In this document: one piece after another, positions 34,464 to 43,036 of the stretch
How the letters are laid out: every line of letters begins with the position of its first letter
How positions within the stretch are numbered: position 1 is the stretch's first letter
Assembly (NCBI RefSeq): GCF_016901575.1
Contig: NZ_JACJKQ010000013.1
Coordinates: 1-59,465 of the forward strand
Source: Enorma phocaeensis
Lineage (GTDB): Bacteria > Actinomycetota > Coriobacteriia > Coriobacteriales > Coriobacteriaceae
DNA: 59,465 nt
Reading direction: 5' to 3'
Made by a program: the position numbers and the translations under genes
Notes under the pieces: model-generated
What the model saw: only the letters and a program-made list of their open reading frames with translations
Database searches by the model: none
What the model was told of the DNA's origin: nothing

Positions 34464-35968
34464 GATGCGTCCTCCTTCTCCGCGCGCAAGGTGCCACTCC
34501 CGGCGTCGGCGCGCACAAGTACGCCGGTGGTATCGAAAGGCGGCGTGAAGCTCTCGTCCACGGCACCGCCCTCCTGCCAAAACATGGTGGTGAATCCCAG
34601 GTCGTCGGCATGGTCGAGCACCTGCTCATACTCCTGGTTCGTGACCGCCCGAGAGAGCTGCCCGCCCGCCGCCCGCATGGCGGCGTTGGGCGTGTACTGG
34701 TTCATGACGGAGACGGGCACGTCGCCCGCGGCGTCCCAGATCTGGTCGAGCACGCGGCAGGAATCGTCGGCATGCCCCGGAAGCACCAGGTGGCGGACGA
34801 TGATGCCGCGCGTCCACGTGCCGTCGGGGCGCGAGGCCTGGCCGCCCGCACGCTCCACCTGAGAGGCCATCTCCGCGAGCGCCGCGGCGGCGACCTGCGG
34901 ATAGTCGGGCACATGCGACAGCTCGCTCCCCAGGCGGGACGAGGCGTATTTGAAATCGGTGAGCCAGATGTCGACGAGGCCCTCGAGTTCCCGAATCGCC
35001 TCCACGCGCTCGTAGCCACTCGTGTTGTAGACGACGGGGATGGAAAGGCCACGTCGGCGGGCGTCGGCGAGGGCCTGCGGCAGCAGGTGCGCATAGTGGG
35101 TCGCCGTCACGAGGTTGATGTTGAGCGCTCCTTGGTCCTGCAGCTCGAGCATGATCTCGACAAGCCGCTCGGGGGGAACCTCGATGCCGAAGTTGCCGGT
35201 CGAGATCTCGTGGTTCTGGCAGTAGACGCACTTCAGCGGACAGCCGCTGAAGAAGATGGTTCCCGAGCCCGCATCGCCCGATATCGGAGGCTCCTCCCAC
35301 ATGTGCAGCGCCGCGCGCGCCAAACGAAGGGTGCTTGCGGCGCCGCACGCCCCGCGTTCCCCCGCCGCCCGGTTGGCCCCGCAACGCCTGGGGCAAAGCC
35401 CGCATGACGCGAGCGATGCCGGGTCAAGCAGCCGGCGCGCGGGGGCGAGATCGAGTTCCATGAGGCGTGCGTCGCACGAGAAGTCCTCGGCATAGTCGAG
35501 TGAGAACACGCCCAGGTCGGCAAAGCCGCATGAGCGGTAGAGCGCGACGGCCGGCGCGTTGCTGGCGATGGCGTCGAGCCGGACGGAGCGCGCCCCGCGC
35601 TCTCGCGCGATGTGCGCGGCGGCCTCGACCAGACGCCTGCCCACGCCGAGCCCCCGCGCATCGGGCGCGACGGCAAGAAGGTGTATCACCTGGACCTTGT
35701 CGGGGCTCGCCGCGACATGCCAGGGCACCTGCTCGTAGCCTGCGTCCTGCTCGCCATCGAGGACGAACGCCCCGACGAGCCGATGGGAGTCGCCCTCGGC
35801 GACAAAGAGGTTTCCGGCCCGGCATCGGTCGCGCAGGCCTTCGCGCGTCGGATGGACGCCCATCTCCCAATACGCGTCGTAGGGGGCGCCGTGCATGTCC
35901 TCGACGACCGCCGTATAGAGCGCCTCGATACCCGGCAGGTCTTCTTCCAGGGCTGGACGAACGGTCAT
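34460..35968 (-). CDS. GNAT acetyltransferase-radical SAM fusion protein
   Basis: A 502-residue fusion. Residues 1-170 are a GNAT domain with the acetyl-CoA loop ARGLGVGRRLVEAA (104-117) and the C-terminal NAPAVALYRSCGF block. Residues about 185-502 form a radical SAM protein of the PflA-related PflX type: a Cys set CGLCPRRCGANRAAG...CG (189-208), then the cluster motif FFSGCPLKCVYCQN with Cys 243, 247 and 250. The SAM domain alone is a common family of unknown substrate; the fusion is not one I recall. ATG 35968 has GGGAG ten bases away, better placed than the ATG at 35977. It is coupled to the ROK gene. Substrate unknown. Confidence 0.85.
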   Translation of the reverse strand: MTVRPALEEDLPGIEALYTAVVEDMHGAPYDAYWEMGVHPTREGLRDRCRAGNLFVAEGDSHRLVGAFVLDGEQDAGYEQVPWHVAASPDKVQVIHLLAVAPDARGLGVGRRLVEAAAHIARERGARSVRLDAIASNAPAVALYRSCGFADLGVFSLDYAEDFSCDARLMELDLAPARRLLDPASLASCGLCPRRCGANRAAGERGACGAASTLRLARAALHMWEEPPISGDAGSGTIFFSGCPLKCVYCQNHEISTGNFGIEVPPERLVEIMLELQDQGALNINLVTATHYAHLLPQALADARRRGLSIPVVYNTSGYERVEAIRELEGLVDIWLTDFKYASSRLGSELSHVPDYPQVAAAALAEMASQVERAGGQASRPDGTWTRGIIVRHLVLPGHADDSCRVLDQIWDAAGDVPVSVMNQYTPNAAMRAAGGQLSRAVTNQEYEQVLDHADDLGFTTMFWQEGGAVDESFTPPFDTTGVLVRADAGSGTLRAEKEDAS

Positions 35969-36235
35969 AGGCAACATGCTCCCATCTGATGACGGCCGTC
36001 GCGGCTTTTTGCTCTGCAGGTATCTGCCGACAACGGCAATTCATTATAACCGAATCCGCGCCGGCTCCCCGATCACGCGCCGCTCGCGGCAGCGCGGGGC
36101 CAAGCCCCTGGACCACCTCGCCTTGGTGCGACCTGCATGCGATGCGATGCCCGCCGCACCTCTCGCCCATCTGTGAAAGACTGAGGGCAAGCGCGGACAG
36201 CGAGCACGTGCCGCGCTCGACGAGAAAGGGAGCCC

Positions 36236-36420
36236 ATGGGTTGCATGAGTGTTTTGTTCAACATCGTCTGGATCTGCACCGGCGGCATCTCGACCGCCCT
36301 CGGCTTTCTCGTTATGGGGCTTATCTGCTGCATCACCGTCGTGGGCATCCCGTTTGGGCTTCACAACTCTTCAAGATGGCAAAGCTTGCGCTCTGGCCCT
36401 TCGGCGCCACCGTGAGCTAA
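36236..36420 (+). pseudogene. YccF-family small membrane protein, frameshifted
   Basis: The ATG at 36236 (site AAAGGGAG) opens MGCMSVLFNIVWICTGG, then ALGFLVMGLICCITVVGIPFGL, the YccF domain. At about 36362-36367 the frame is lost: the normal continuation LFKMAKLALWPFGATVS is found one frame over and ends at TAA 36418, while the original frame stops at TGA 36413. A single-base change near a CACAACTC stretch explains it. It may be a true pseudogene or an assembly error. The 258 bases upstream hold nothing else recognised. Confidence 0.8.
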
Positions 36421-36535
36421 GGGGCCTCGAGCCTCCTTTTGAGGGCTCGCCGGCGTTCTCCCTGGGGCAATTCAGCGTGCAAGCCCCCTAAAAAGTGGGA
36501 ATACTTGCTACAACATTGCGCGTTGGGAGGCAGCC

Positions 36536-38005
36536 ATGTCCATTGTCGCGACCTTTGCCGTGCCGCATCCGCCGCTTATCGTTCCCGCCGTCGGCCACGG
36601 CCGCGAGCGCGAAATCGCCCGCACGATCGATGCCTACCGCGAGGTGGGGCATCGCGTTGCGGCGCTTGCGCCAGATACCATCGTCATCTCAAGTCCCCAT
36701 ACCGAAATGTACCTGGACTATCTGCACATAGCAGGCGGAGCCGGGGCGACGGGCACCTTCGCGCGGTTCGGAGCCGCGCACGACGGCGCGCGCGTGGCCT
36801 ACGACGAGGAATTCGTGCAGGAGATCTGCCGCCGCGCCCGAGCAACGGGCCTTGCGGCAGGCACCCAGGGAGAGCGCGACCCCTCGCTTGACTGGGGCGT
36901 GCTCGTCCCGCTTCATTTCGTGCTTCAGGGATATCGCGACTTAGGGGTGCCCATCGAGCGAAAGGGCGGCCTCCCCACCGTGCCCTGCCCCGTCGTCCGC
37001 ATGGGCATATCGGGCCTTTCCCCCGCCGAGCACTATCGTCTGGGACGCATCGTCCAGCAGGTTGCCGAAGAGCTTGGCAGACGCGTGATCTACATCGCCT
37101 CGGGAGACCTTTCCCACAAGCTCAAAGATGACGGCCCCTATGGCTTCTCGCCCGACGGCCCCGTGTTTGACGACCTGGTATGCGATGCCTTCCGCGACGG
37201 AGACTTTCTCTCGCTTCTGAGCGCCGACCCCGGCCTGTGCGAGCGCGCGGCGGAATGCGGGCTGCGCTCGTTCCAGATCATGGCGGGGGCGCTCGACCGC
37301 ACGCCCGTGGCCGCCGAGCTCCTGGCCCATGAGGGTCCCTTTGGCGTCGGCTACGGCATCGCGGCCTTCACGCCCGCAGGACCCGCCGGCTCCGACGAGA
37401 CGCGCGCGTTCGGCGAGCAGTACGACGCCTGGCACGCCCAAGACCTTAAGCGCCGCCGCGAGGCCGAAGATCCCTGGGTGAGGCTCGCGCGATTCTCGCT
37501 CGAGTCCTACGTGCGCGACGGCCGCCGCGTGAGGGCCGCCTGCGACCTGCCGAGCGAGCTTGCCGAATCGCTTCCGGAGGAGCTCACCTCGACGCGGTCG
37601 GGAGCCTTCGTGTCCCTCAAGAAAGACGGCCAGCTGCGCGGCTGCATCGGAACCATCCTTCCTGTGCGCGACACGCTTGCCGAAGAAATCTGCGCGAACG
37701 CCATCTCCGCGGGGTGCCGCGACCCGCGCTTCTCCCCGGTGGAGCCCGCCGAGCTCGACGAGCTTGTCTACGACGTCGACGTGCTCTCGACGCCCGAGGC
37801 GGTGGCGTCTGTGGAGGAGCTCGACCCGCGCAGGTTCGGCGTCATCGTGAGCGCGCCCGGAGGCAGGCGCGGGCTGCTCCTGCCCGACCTCGACGGCGTG
37901 GACACCGTGGAGGAGCAGGTGCGCATCGCCGCGCGCAAGGGCGGCATCGACCCTGCTGAGGACGGCGTGGGCTTTGAGCGCTTCACGGTCACGAGGCACC
38001 TATGA
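36536..38005 (+). CDS. Memo-like + AMMECR1 fusion (AmmeMemoRadiSam system)
   Basis: A 489-residue two-domain protein. Residues 1 to about 270 resemble the Memo/LigB extradiol-dioxygenase fold (VATFAVPHPPLIVPAVGHG, VISSPHTEMY, IYIASGDLSHKL). Residues about 310-489 are AMMECR1, with the hallmark LRGCIGTILP and FVSLKKDG. The catalytic activity is unknown. ATG 36536 has GGGAGG upstream, and its stop overlaps the next start (ATGA), so it is coupled to the radical SAM gene. The fusion and pairing match the AmmeMemoRadiSam system described by TIGRFAM-style families, whose function is not established. The Memo metal site is only partly visible. Confidence 0.9.
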   Translation: MSIVATFAVPHPPLIVPAVGHGREREIARTIDAYREVGHRVAALAPDTIVISSPHTEMYLDYLHIAGGAGATGTFARFGAAHDGARVAYDEEFVQEICRRARATGLAAGTQGERDPSLDWGVLVPLHFVLQGYRDLGVPIERKGGLPTVPCPVVRMGISGLSPAEHYRLGRIVQQVAEELGRRVIYIASGDLSHKLKDDGPYGFSPDGPVFDDLVCDAFRDGDFLSLLSADPGLCERAAECGLRSFQIMAGALDRTPVAAELLAHEGPFGVGYGIAAFTPAGPAGSDETRAFGEQYDAWHAQDLKRRREAEDPWVRLARFSLESYVRDGRRVRAACDLPSELAESLPEELTSTRSGAFVSLKKDGQLRGCIGTILPVRDTLAEEICANAISAGCRDPRFSPVEPAELDELVYDVDVLSTPEAVASVEELDPRRFGVIVSAPGGRRGLLLPDLDGVDTVEEQVRIAARKGGIDPAEDGVGFERFTVTRHL

Positions 38006-38907
38006 GCGAAGGTGCCGGCGCCCGCGGCGCCGTGGCAACGTGCCCGGTCTGCCCCCATCACTGCCAGCTGCTTCCCGGACACCTTGGGCGGTGTCGCGCG
38101 CGGCGCAACCTTGACGGCGCCGTCGTGCCGGAAAACTATGGCCGCGTGACCTCGCTCGCGCTCGACCCCGTTGAGAAAAAGCCGCTCGCGCGCTTCATGC
38201 CGGGCACGCTCGTGCTATCGGTGGGATCGTACGGCTGCAACCTGGCCTGCCCCTTCTGCCAAAACCATGAGATCGCCCAGGTTGGCGCAGATGGGGTGCC
38301 CTGGCGCGAGGTATCGCCCGAGGAACTCGTCGGCGCCGCCTGCTCCCTGCGCGACCAAGACCCGCGCGTGGCGGGCATCGCCTATACCTATAACGAGCCG
38401 CTCGTGGGATGGGAATATGTGCGCGACTGCTCGCAGCTTGCCCACGACGCCGGCCTTGTGAACGTGCTGGTCTCAAACGGCCTGGCAGAGCCTGAGACCG
38501 TGCGTCCGCTTGCCCCGCTCATCGACGCCGCGAATATCGACCTCAAAGGTTTCTCGCCGAGCTTCTATGAGGCTTGCGGGTGCCCGGGCGCGCTCGATCG
38601 CATTAAGGCGACCATCGGGCTCTTGGCAGCGACGCCCTCATGCCACCTTGAGGTCACCACCCTCGTCGTTCCCGGCATGAACGACGCCGAAGAAGAGGTC
38701 GACGCCGCGGCGCGCTGGCTCGCCGGGCTCCCCTACCACACGCCGGAAGGCGACAGCACGGGTGCCGAGGAGCTCACCTACCATGTCACCCGCTTCTTCC
38801 CGCGCTGGCACATGGCAGACCGCGCCCCCACGCCGGTCGCGACCGTCTACGCGCTTGCCGACGTGGCGCGCCGCCATCTGCGGCATGTCCGCACGGGCAA
38901 CTGCTGA
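38002..38907 (+). CDS. AmmeMemoRadiSam system radical SAM enzyme
   Basis: A 301-residue radical SAM enzyme. An N-terminal Cys set CPVCPHHCQLLPGHLGRC (14-31) is followed by VGSYGCNLACPFCQN with cluster ligands Cys 79, 83 and 86, then TYNEPLVGWEY, IDAANIDLKGFS and LVVPGMNDAEEEV. It uses SAM to make a radical and activate or modify an unknown partner, probably the fused Memo-AMMECR1 protein. Translation is coupled by the four-base overlap. Distinguish it from the other radical SAM protein of the window, which is fused to GNAT and lies upstream on the other strand. Confidence 0.92.
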   Translation: MSEGAGARGAVATCPVCPHHCQLLPGHLGRCRARRNLDGAVVPENYGRVTSLALDPVEKKPLARFMPGTLVLSVGSYGCNLACPFCQNHEIAQVGADGVPWREVSPEELVGAACSLRDQDPRVAGIAYTYNEPLVGWEYVRDCSQLAHDAGLVNVLVSNGLAEPETVRPLAPLIDAANIDLKGFSPSFYEACGCPGALDRIKATIGLLAATPSCHLEVTTLVVPGMNDAEEEVDAAARWLAGLPYHTPEGDSTGAEELTYHVTRFFPRWHMADRAPTPVATVYALADVARRHLRHVRTGNC

Positions 38908-38936
38908 GAACGGCCGGCAGCCTGAGCCATCCTGGG

Positions 38937-38967
38937 TCGCGAAATGCCTCAAAAGGCACCGTCGCGA
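38937..38967 (+). terminator. Stem-loop after the AmmeMemoRadiSam pair
   Basis: A two-part stem: the TCGCGA arms 38937-38942 and 38962-38967 pair, and the inner arms TGCCT (38945-38949) and AGGCA (38954-38958) pair around CAAA. It lies 30 bases after the stop and has no T-run, so a terminator role is a guess. Confidence 0.4.
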
Positions 38968-38980
38968 GGGGCCAGAATAA

Positions 38981-39121
38981 AATCGATGCGCTTTTCCGAC
39001 ATTTTGGGGCGTTCTGGCGAGTAGACCGCCATATCGAGTCAAGAGAAGCGCAGGTAGAACCGTTGCCGCTTTTCTGTCTACTTGGACAAGGTGCTCAAAA
39101 TGTCGGAAAAGCGCATCGATT
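38981..39121. repeat. 141-base palindromic element with 26-base perfect arms
   Basis: The arms 38981-39006 and 39096-39121 are exact reverse complements over 26 bases. Inside, GTAGAC (39021-39026) pairs with GTCTAC (39076-39081), and AGAGAAGCG (39042-39050) pairs with CGCTTTTCT (39067-39075) allowing one wobble. The whole element can therefore fold into one long hairpin. It holds no gene and lies in a 292-base gap between convergent genes. MITE-like mobile sequence or a structured RNA are both possible. A third, shorter stem-loop (CCGAC-AGCG / CGCT-C-GTCGG) follows at 39134-39163. Confidence 0.9.
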
Positions 39122-39199
39122 GTTCTCCAGAGTCCGACAGCGGGAGAAAAAGGCGCTCGTCGGGCATGACGTAGGCAGGCGGGACGGGCCTTGGCAACG

Positions 39200-40453
39200 T
39201 CATGCCATGAGGAGCAGGAGCCGATACGCCTCGAGCCCGCGCACGAGCACGCGCTCGTCGAACGTGAACGTGTCGGCATGCAGCGGAATGCCCGTCCCCG
39301 TGCCCAGCAGCAGAAACACCCCGGGGATGGCCTGCTGGTAAAACGCGAAGTCCTCGGCGATGAGTAGAGGCTCTGGAAGCTCGGCCAAGCCCGGCAACGC
39401 CGAGCGCACCCGCGCGAACAGCCCGGCGTCATTGATCACGGGAGGATAGCCCTCCGAAAAGGTGAGGTCGAAGGTGCATCCCTCTTCGTCGGCGGCGGTC
39501 TGCGCCAGCGCGCCGACCTCCTTGCGCGCACGGTCGAACATCGCGTCGGAAAAGACGCGCAGGCTTCCCTCGACCGTCGCCTCGCCTGCCACGGCGTTGC
39601 GCACCGTGCCGCCCACGACATGTCCGAATCGCAGCGTGCAGGGCTCGTCTTGCTCAAGGCGGCGCGAAAGCCACTTCGCGCCCACCACGAACCTCGCCGC
39701 CGCCCCGACCGCATCGTGCCCTTCGCGCCACCGCGCGATGTGCGCCGAGCGCCCGTGGAACACGGCCGTGGTCTCGCTCGAGCGCGCGAGCAGCGGGCCC
39801 GGACGCGACGCCAGGACGCCTTCGGGCAGATCGGGCCAGAGATGGAATCCAAAGATGCGCGTCGCCCCCAGCCGCTGGAACACGCCGCTGTCGCACACCC
39901 GCTTCGCGCCTCCCGTGGTCTCTTCGGCAGGCTGGAACACCACGAGCACGTTGCGTGGCAGCATGTCCGCAGAGACCCCCTGGACCTTACCCGCGAGCAC
40001 GCGGTCGACCCAGCGGGCGGCGCCGAGCGCCATGGCCATGTGCCCGTCGTGGCCGCAGGCGTGCATGCGGCCTTCGTGGCAGCTCGCAAACGGCAGCCCC
40101 GTCGCCTCCTGGATGGGCAGCGCGTCCATGTCGGAGCGGATCGCCACGGTCTCCGACCGCCCCAGGTCAAAGTAGGCGCACACGGTGCTGCGGCAGGGCT
40201 CGAAGACCTCGCAGCCGAACCCTTCAAGCACGCCGCGCACGTAGGCGGTGGTCTGGGGAAGCTCGTCGTCGAGCTCGGGGATGCGATGGAGGTCGCGGCG
40301 GATGCGCACGAGCTCCTCGAGGTCGCCGGCGGCGCCTCGGCGGAGCCCTGGGGCGACGGGTCGCGCCGCCGCGACGTCGCCAGGCAGTACGGCGGGCGCG
40401 TCGTCCCCAACCGCATGCGTATGTCCGTGCAGCTCCTTCTCGCCCACCATCAT
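39200..40453 (-). CDS. M20 amidohydrolase, probable N-acetyl-diaminopimelate deacetylase
   Basis: A 417-residue M20 metallopeptidase of the amidohydrolase type. It shows RRDLHRIPELDDELPQT, IRSDMDALPIQE, MHACGHDGHMAMALG with metal His/Asp ligands, VVFQPAEETTGG with catalytic Glu residues, and ADTFTFDE near the C-terminus. Related enzymes hydrolyse N-acyl amino acids or hippurate. Because it is divergent from lysA-dapA-dapB and the window has DapH (N-acetylation), removal of acetyl from N-acetyl-LL-diaminopimelate is the best guess. Start ATG 40453 has GGGAGGA; a frame open to 40624 has no site. A general amino-acid deacylase is the alternative. Confidence 0.8.
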   Translation of the reverse strand: MMVGEKELHGHTHAVGDDAPAVLPGDVAAARPVAPGLRRGAAGDLEELVRIRRDLHRIPELDDELPQTTAYVRGVLEGFGCEVFEPCRSTVCAYFDLGRSETVAIRSDMDALPIQEATGLPFASCHEGRMHACGHDGHMAMALGAARWVDRVLAGKVQGVSADMLPRNVLVVFQPAEETTGGAKRVCDSGVFQRLGATRIFGFHLWPDLPEGVLASRPGPLLARSSETTAVFHGRSAHIARWREGHDAVGAAARFVVGAKWLSRRLEQDEPCTLRFGHVVGGTVRNAVAGEATVEGSLRVFSDAMFDRARKEVGALAQTAADEEGCTFDLTFSEGYPPVINDAGLFARVRSALPGLAELPEPLLIAEDFAFYQQAIPGVFLLLGTGTGIPLHADTFTFDERVLVRGLEAYRLLLLMA

Positions 40454-40653
40454 CCCGTCCTCCCAAGGCCCGAAGCAGGCCTGCGGCAAAACGCCCGCCT
40501 GCCAAGGCCCTCGCCAAAAAACTCCCGCCAGTATACCTGCGCCGGCCAAGCAGCGGGACGTGCCCGCGGGCGGGCGCCCCAACGTTTCAGCTACGTTTCT
40601 CAAACGGGCGCCCCCGCGCGGCACGCCGACGCTGTGCTACGGTAAAGCGACTT

Positions 40654-40810
40654 GATAGAGGCGCGGGGAAGAAGACCCGCGGGCGAGCCGGCAGGTGCAG
40701 ACCCCGCGGCGAGGCGACTCCGCCGAACTCGGTCGCCCGGGCGCGGGGGCCGGGTGGGTCCGTGGGAAACACCCGCGGGACTGTCTGCAAGAACCTGCAG
40801 GAGCGCTATC
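40654..40810 (+). promoter_or_regulatory. Lysine riboswitch (L-box) upstream of lysA
   Basis: The leader matches the L-box. GATAGAGGCGC (40654-40664) pairs with GCGCTATC (40803-40810) as helix P1. Between them lie a CCGCCGAA core block (40720-40727), a P5-like hairpin GTCC-GTGGG-AAACA-CCCGC-GGAC, and the conserved CTGTC...AAGA segment. It is unusually GC-rich. P1 ends eight bases before the AAGGAG of lysA, so control of ribosome access is likely. Lysine binding would close P1. The rest of the 374-base gap 40454-40653 shows no further feature. Confidence 0.85.
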
Positions 40811-40827
40811 AGCCAAGGAGATTGCCC

Positions 40828-42144
40828 ATGAAGCGGCCCTTTGTGTCGAAAGACCAGCTTGTTCGCATCGCCGAACGCTACCCCACTCCCTTTCATCTCT
40901 ACGACGAGGCGGGCATGCGCGCCAACGCACAGGCCGTGATGGATGCCTTCTCGTGGAATCCGGGCTTCAAGGAATACTTCGCAGTGAAGGCCAACCCCAA
41001 CCCGACGCTCATCTCGCTCTTGGGCGAGTACGGATGCGGCTGCGACTGCTCGTCGGCGACCGAGCTCATGCTCGCCGACGCCCTCGGCTTTCGCGGGCGC
41101 GACATCATGTTCTCGTCGAACGACACGCCGGCAGAAGACTTCCGCCTCGCCCGCAAGCTGGGCGCCGTCATCAACTTTGACGACATCTCGCACATCGAGT
41201 TCTTCGAGGAGGTCGCGGGGCCCATCCCGCCCGTCGTGAGCTGCCGCTTCAATCCCGGCGGCACGTTCCAGCTGGCCAACGGCATCATGGACAACCCCGG
41301 CGACTCGAAGTTCGGCATGACCGAGGGCCAGCTCTTCGACGCCTTCCGCATGCTCCGCGACAAGGGCGCGCGCGAATTTGGCCTGCACGCGCTCCTTGCG
41401 AGCAACACCGTGACCGACGACTACTACCCCGTGCTCGCCCGCCTGCTCTTCGAGCTGGCGGTGCGGCTCGAGCGCGAGACCGGCGCGCACGTCACCTTCG
41501 TGAACCTCTCGGGCGGGGTGGGCATTCCCTATCGGCCCGACGAGCGTGCCTGCGATATACGCGCCATCGGCGAGGGCGTGCGCAAGGCGTACGAGGAGGT
41601 GCTCGTGCCCGCCGGCATGGGCGATGTCGCCGTGTGCGCCGAGATGGGACGCTTCATGGCCGGACCATACGGGTGCCTCGTGACCCGCGTCGTTCACGAG
41701 AAGCATATCTATAAGGACTACGTCGGCGTCGACGCCACTGCGTGCGACCTCATCCGCCCGGCGATGTACGGCGCCTACCACCACATCACCGTGATGGGCC
41801 AGGCGGGCGGCCCGGACAAGTCCGAGCTGCCCGCCACCCACGTCTACGACGTCACGGGCAACCTCTGCGAGAACAACGACAAGTTTGCCCGCGACCGCGA
41901 GCTCCCCGAGGTGGAGGTCGGCGACCTCCTCGTCATCCACGACACGGGGGCCCATGGACGCGCCATGGGATACAACTACAACGGCAGGCTGAGGGCGGCG
42001 GAGGTGCTGCTGCGCGAGGACGGCTCGACCGAGCTCATTCGCCGCGCCGAGACCCCTGCCGACTACTTCGCCACCTTGGACGCGACGCCCCTGGGGCGCC
42101 AGGTCATCGCACGCTGCAACAGAGAGGACGGCCGCCATGCCTAG
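40828..42144 (+). CDS. lysA: Diaminopimelate decarboxylase
   Basis: A 438-residue PLP enzyme of the fold-III (alanine racemase/LysA) type, catalysing the last step of lysine synthesis. The PLP lysine lies in YFAVKANPNPTLISLL near residue 55. LSGGVGIPYRPDE carries the glycine loop for the phosphate, CEMGRFMAGPYG follows, and the C-terminal domain has GAHGRAMGYNYNGRLRAAE. The Cys of the second half is within GNLCENNDKFARDREL. ATG 40828 follows AAGGAG, behind the lysine riboswitch. Its stop overlaps the start of dapA by eight bases, making a lysA-dapA-dapB operon. Confidence 0.93.
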   Translation: MKRPFVSKDQLVRIAERYPTPFHLYDEAGMRANAQAVMDAFSWNPGFKEYFAVKANPNPTLISLLGEYGCGCDCSSATELMLADALGFRGRDIMFSSNDTPAEDFRLARKLGAVINFDDISHIEFFEEVAGPIPPVVSCRFNPGGTFQLANGIMDNPGDSKFGMTEGQLFDAFRMLRDKGAREFGLHALLASNTVTDDYYPVLARLLFELAVRLERETGAHVTFVNLSGGVGIPYRPDERACDIRAIGEGVRKAYEEVLVPAGMGDVAVCAEMGRFMAGPYGCLVTRVVHEKHIYKDYVGVDATACDLIRPAMYGAYHHITVMGQAGGPDKSELPATHVYDVTGNLCENNDKFARDRELPEVEVGDLLVIHDTGAHGRAMGYNYNGRLRAAEVLLREDGSTELIRRAETPADYFATLDATPLGRQVIARCNREDGRHA

Positions 42145-43036
42145 TTCCGACATTCGCACCATAACCGGATCGATCGTGGCCTTGGTCACGCCGTTTGCCG
42201 CGGACGGCACGGTGGACTTCGAGGCGCTGGGACGCCTCATCGACTTCCAGATCTCCTCGGGCACCGACGGCATCCTCACCTTGGGCACCACCGGCGAGAG
42301 CTCCACCATGACCGACGAAGAGGACGACGCGGTGTGCGCCTATGTGGTCGAGCGCGTCGCCGGACGCGTCCCCGTGATCGCCGGCTCGGGGTCGAACTGC
42401 ACCGAGACCATGCTCAGGAAAAGCCTCTCCTACCAGCGCTTGGGCGCCGACGGCCTGCTCATCATCACGCCGTATTACAACAAGGCGAACGAGGAGGGCA
42501 TCTACCGCCACTTCGCCACGGTCGCTGACGCGGTGGAGATCCCCTGCATCCTGTACAACATACCCGGTCGCACGGGATGCTCGATCTCGGTTGCCAACGT
42601 GGGGCGCCTTGCCGCGCATCCCAACATCATGGGCATCAAGGAGGCGAGCGGCAACGTCTCCTACGCCGCGGACGTCGCGGGGTTCCTGGGCCCCGATTTC
42701 AAGATGTTCTCGGGCAACGACGACATGGTGCTGCCGCTCATGAGCCTGGGCGCGAGCGGCGTCATCTCGGTGTGGGCGGACGTGCAGCCGGCCCTTGTGC
42801 ACGAGATGTGCCGCAGCTATCTGGAGGGCGACCTCGAGCGCGCCACGCAGATCCAGGTGGCGGCGATTCCGCTCATCCGCGCCCTCTTCTGCGAGGTGAA
42901 CCCCATCCCCGTGAAGGAGGCGCTCGCCCAGATGGGACTCATCGAGGCAAACTACCGCATGCCGCTGTGCCCCATGTCAGACGCCGCCAGGGCGCGGCTC
43001 GTGGAAGCCATGAAGGGGGCTGGTCTCATTGCTTAG
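42137..43036 (+). CDS. dapA: 4-hydroxy-tetrahydrodipicolinate synthase
   Basis: A 299-residue class I aldolase that condenses pyruvate and aspartate semialdehyde. The Schiff-base lysine is in IMGIKEASGNVSY; TTGESSTMTD, the catalytic Tyr in PYYNKANEEG, and NIPGRTG are also seen. Length is normal for the tetrameric enzyme. It overlaps lysA upstream and dapB downstream (eight bases each), so all three are translated together. It should be lysine-inhibited only weakly or not at all, but that cannot be read. Confidence 0.95.
   Translation: MPSSDIRTITGSIVALVTPFAADGTVDFEALGRLIDFQISSGTDGILTLGTTGESSTMTDEEDDAVCAYVVERVAGRVPVIAGSGSNCTETMLRKSLSYQRLGADGLLIITPYYNKANEEGIYRHFATVADAVEIPCILYNIPGRTGCSISVANVGRLAAHPNIMGIKEASGNVSYAADVAGFLGPDFKMFSGNDDMVLPLMSLGASGVISVWADVQPALVHEMCRSYLEGDLERATQIQVAAIPLIRALFCEVNPIPVKEALAQMGLIEANYRMPLCPMSDAARARLVEAMKGAGLIA

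Noticed and set aside
36421-36535. Terminator after yccF
   Set aside because: A partial dyad (CGAGCCTC / GAGGGCTCG) has a bulge and no T-run.
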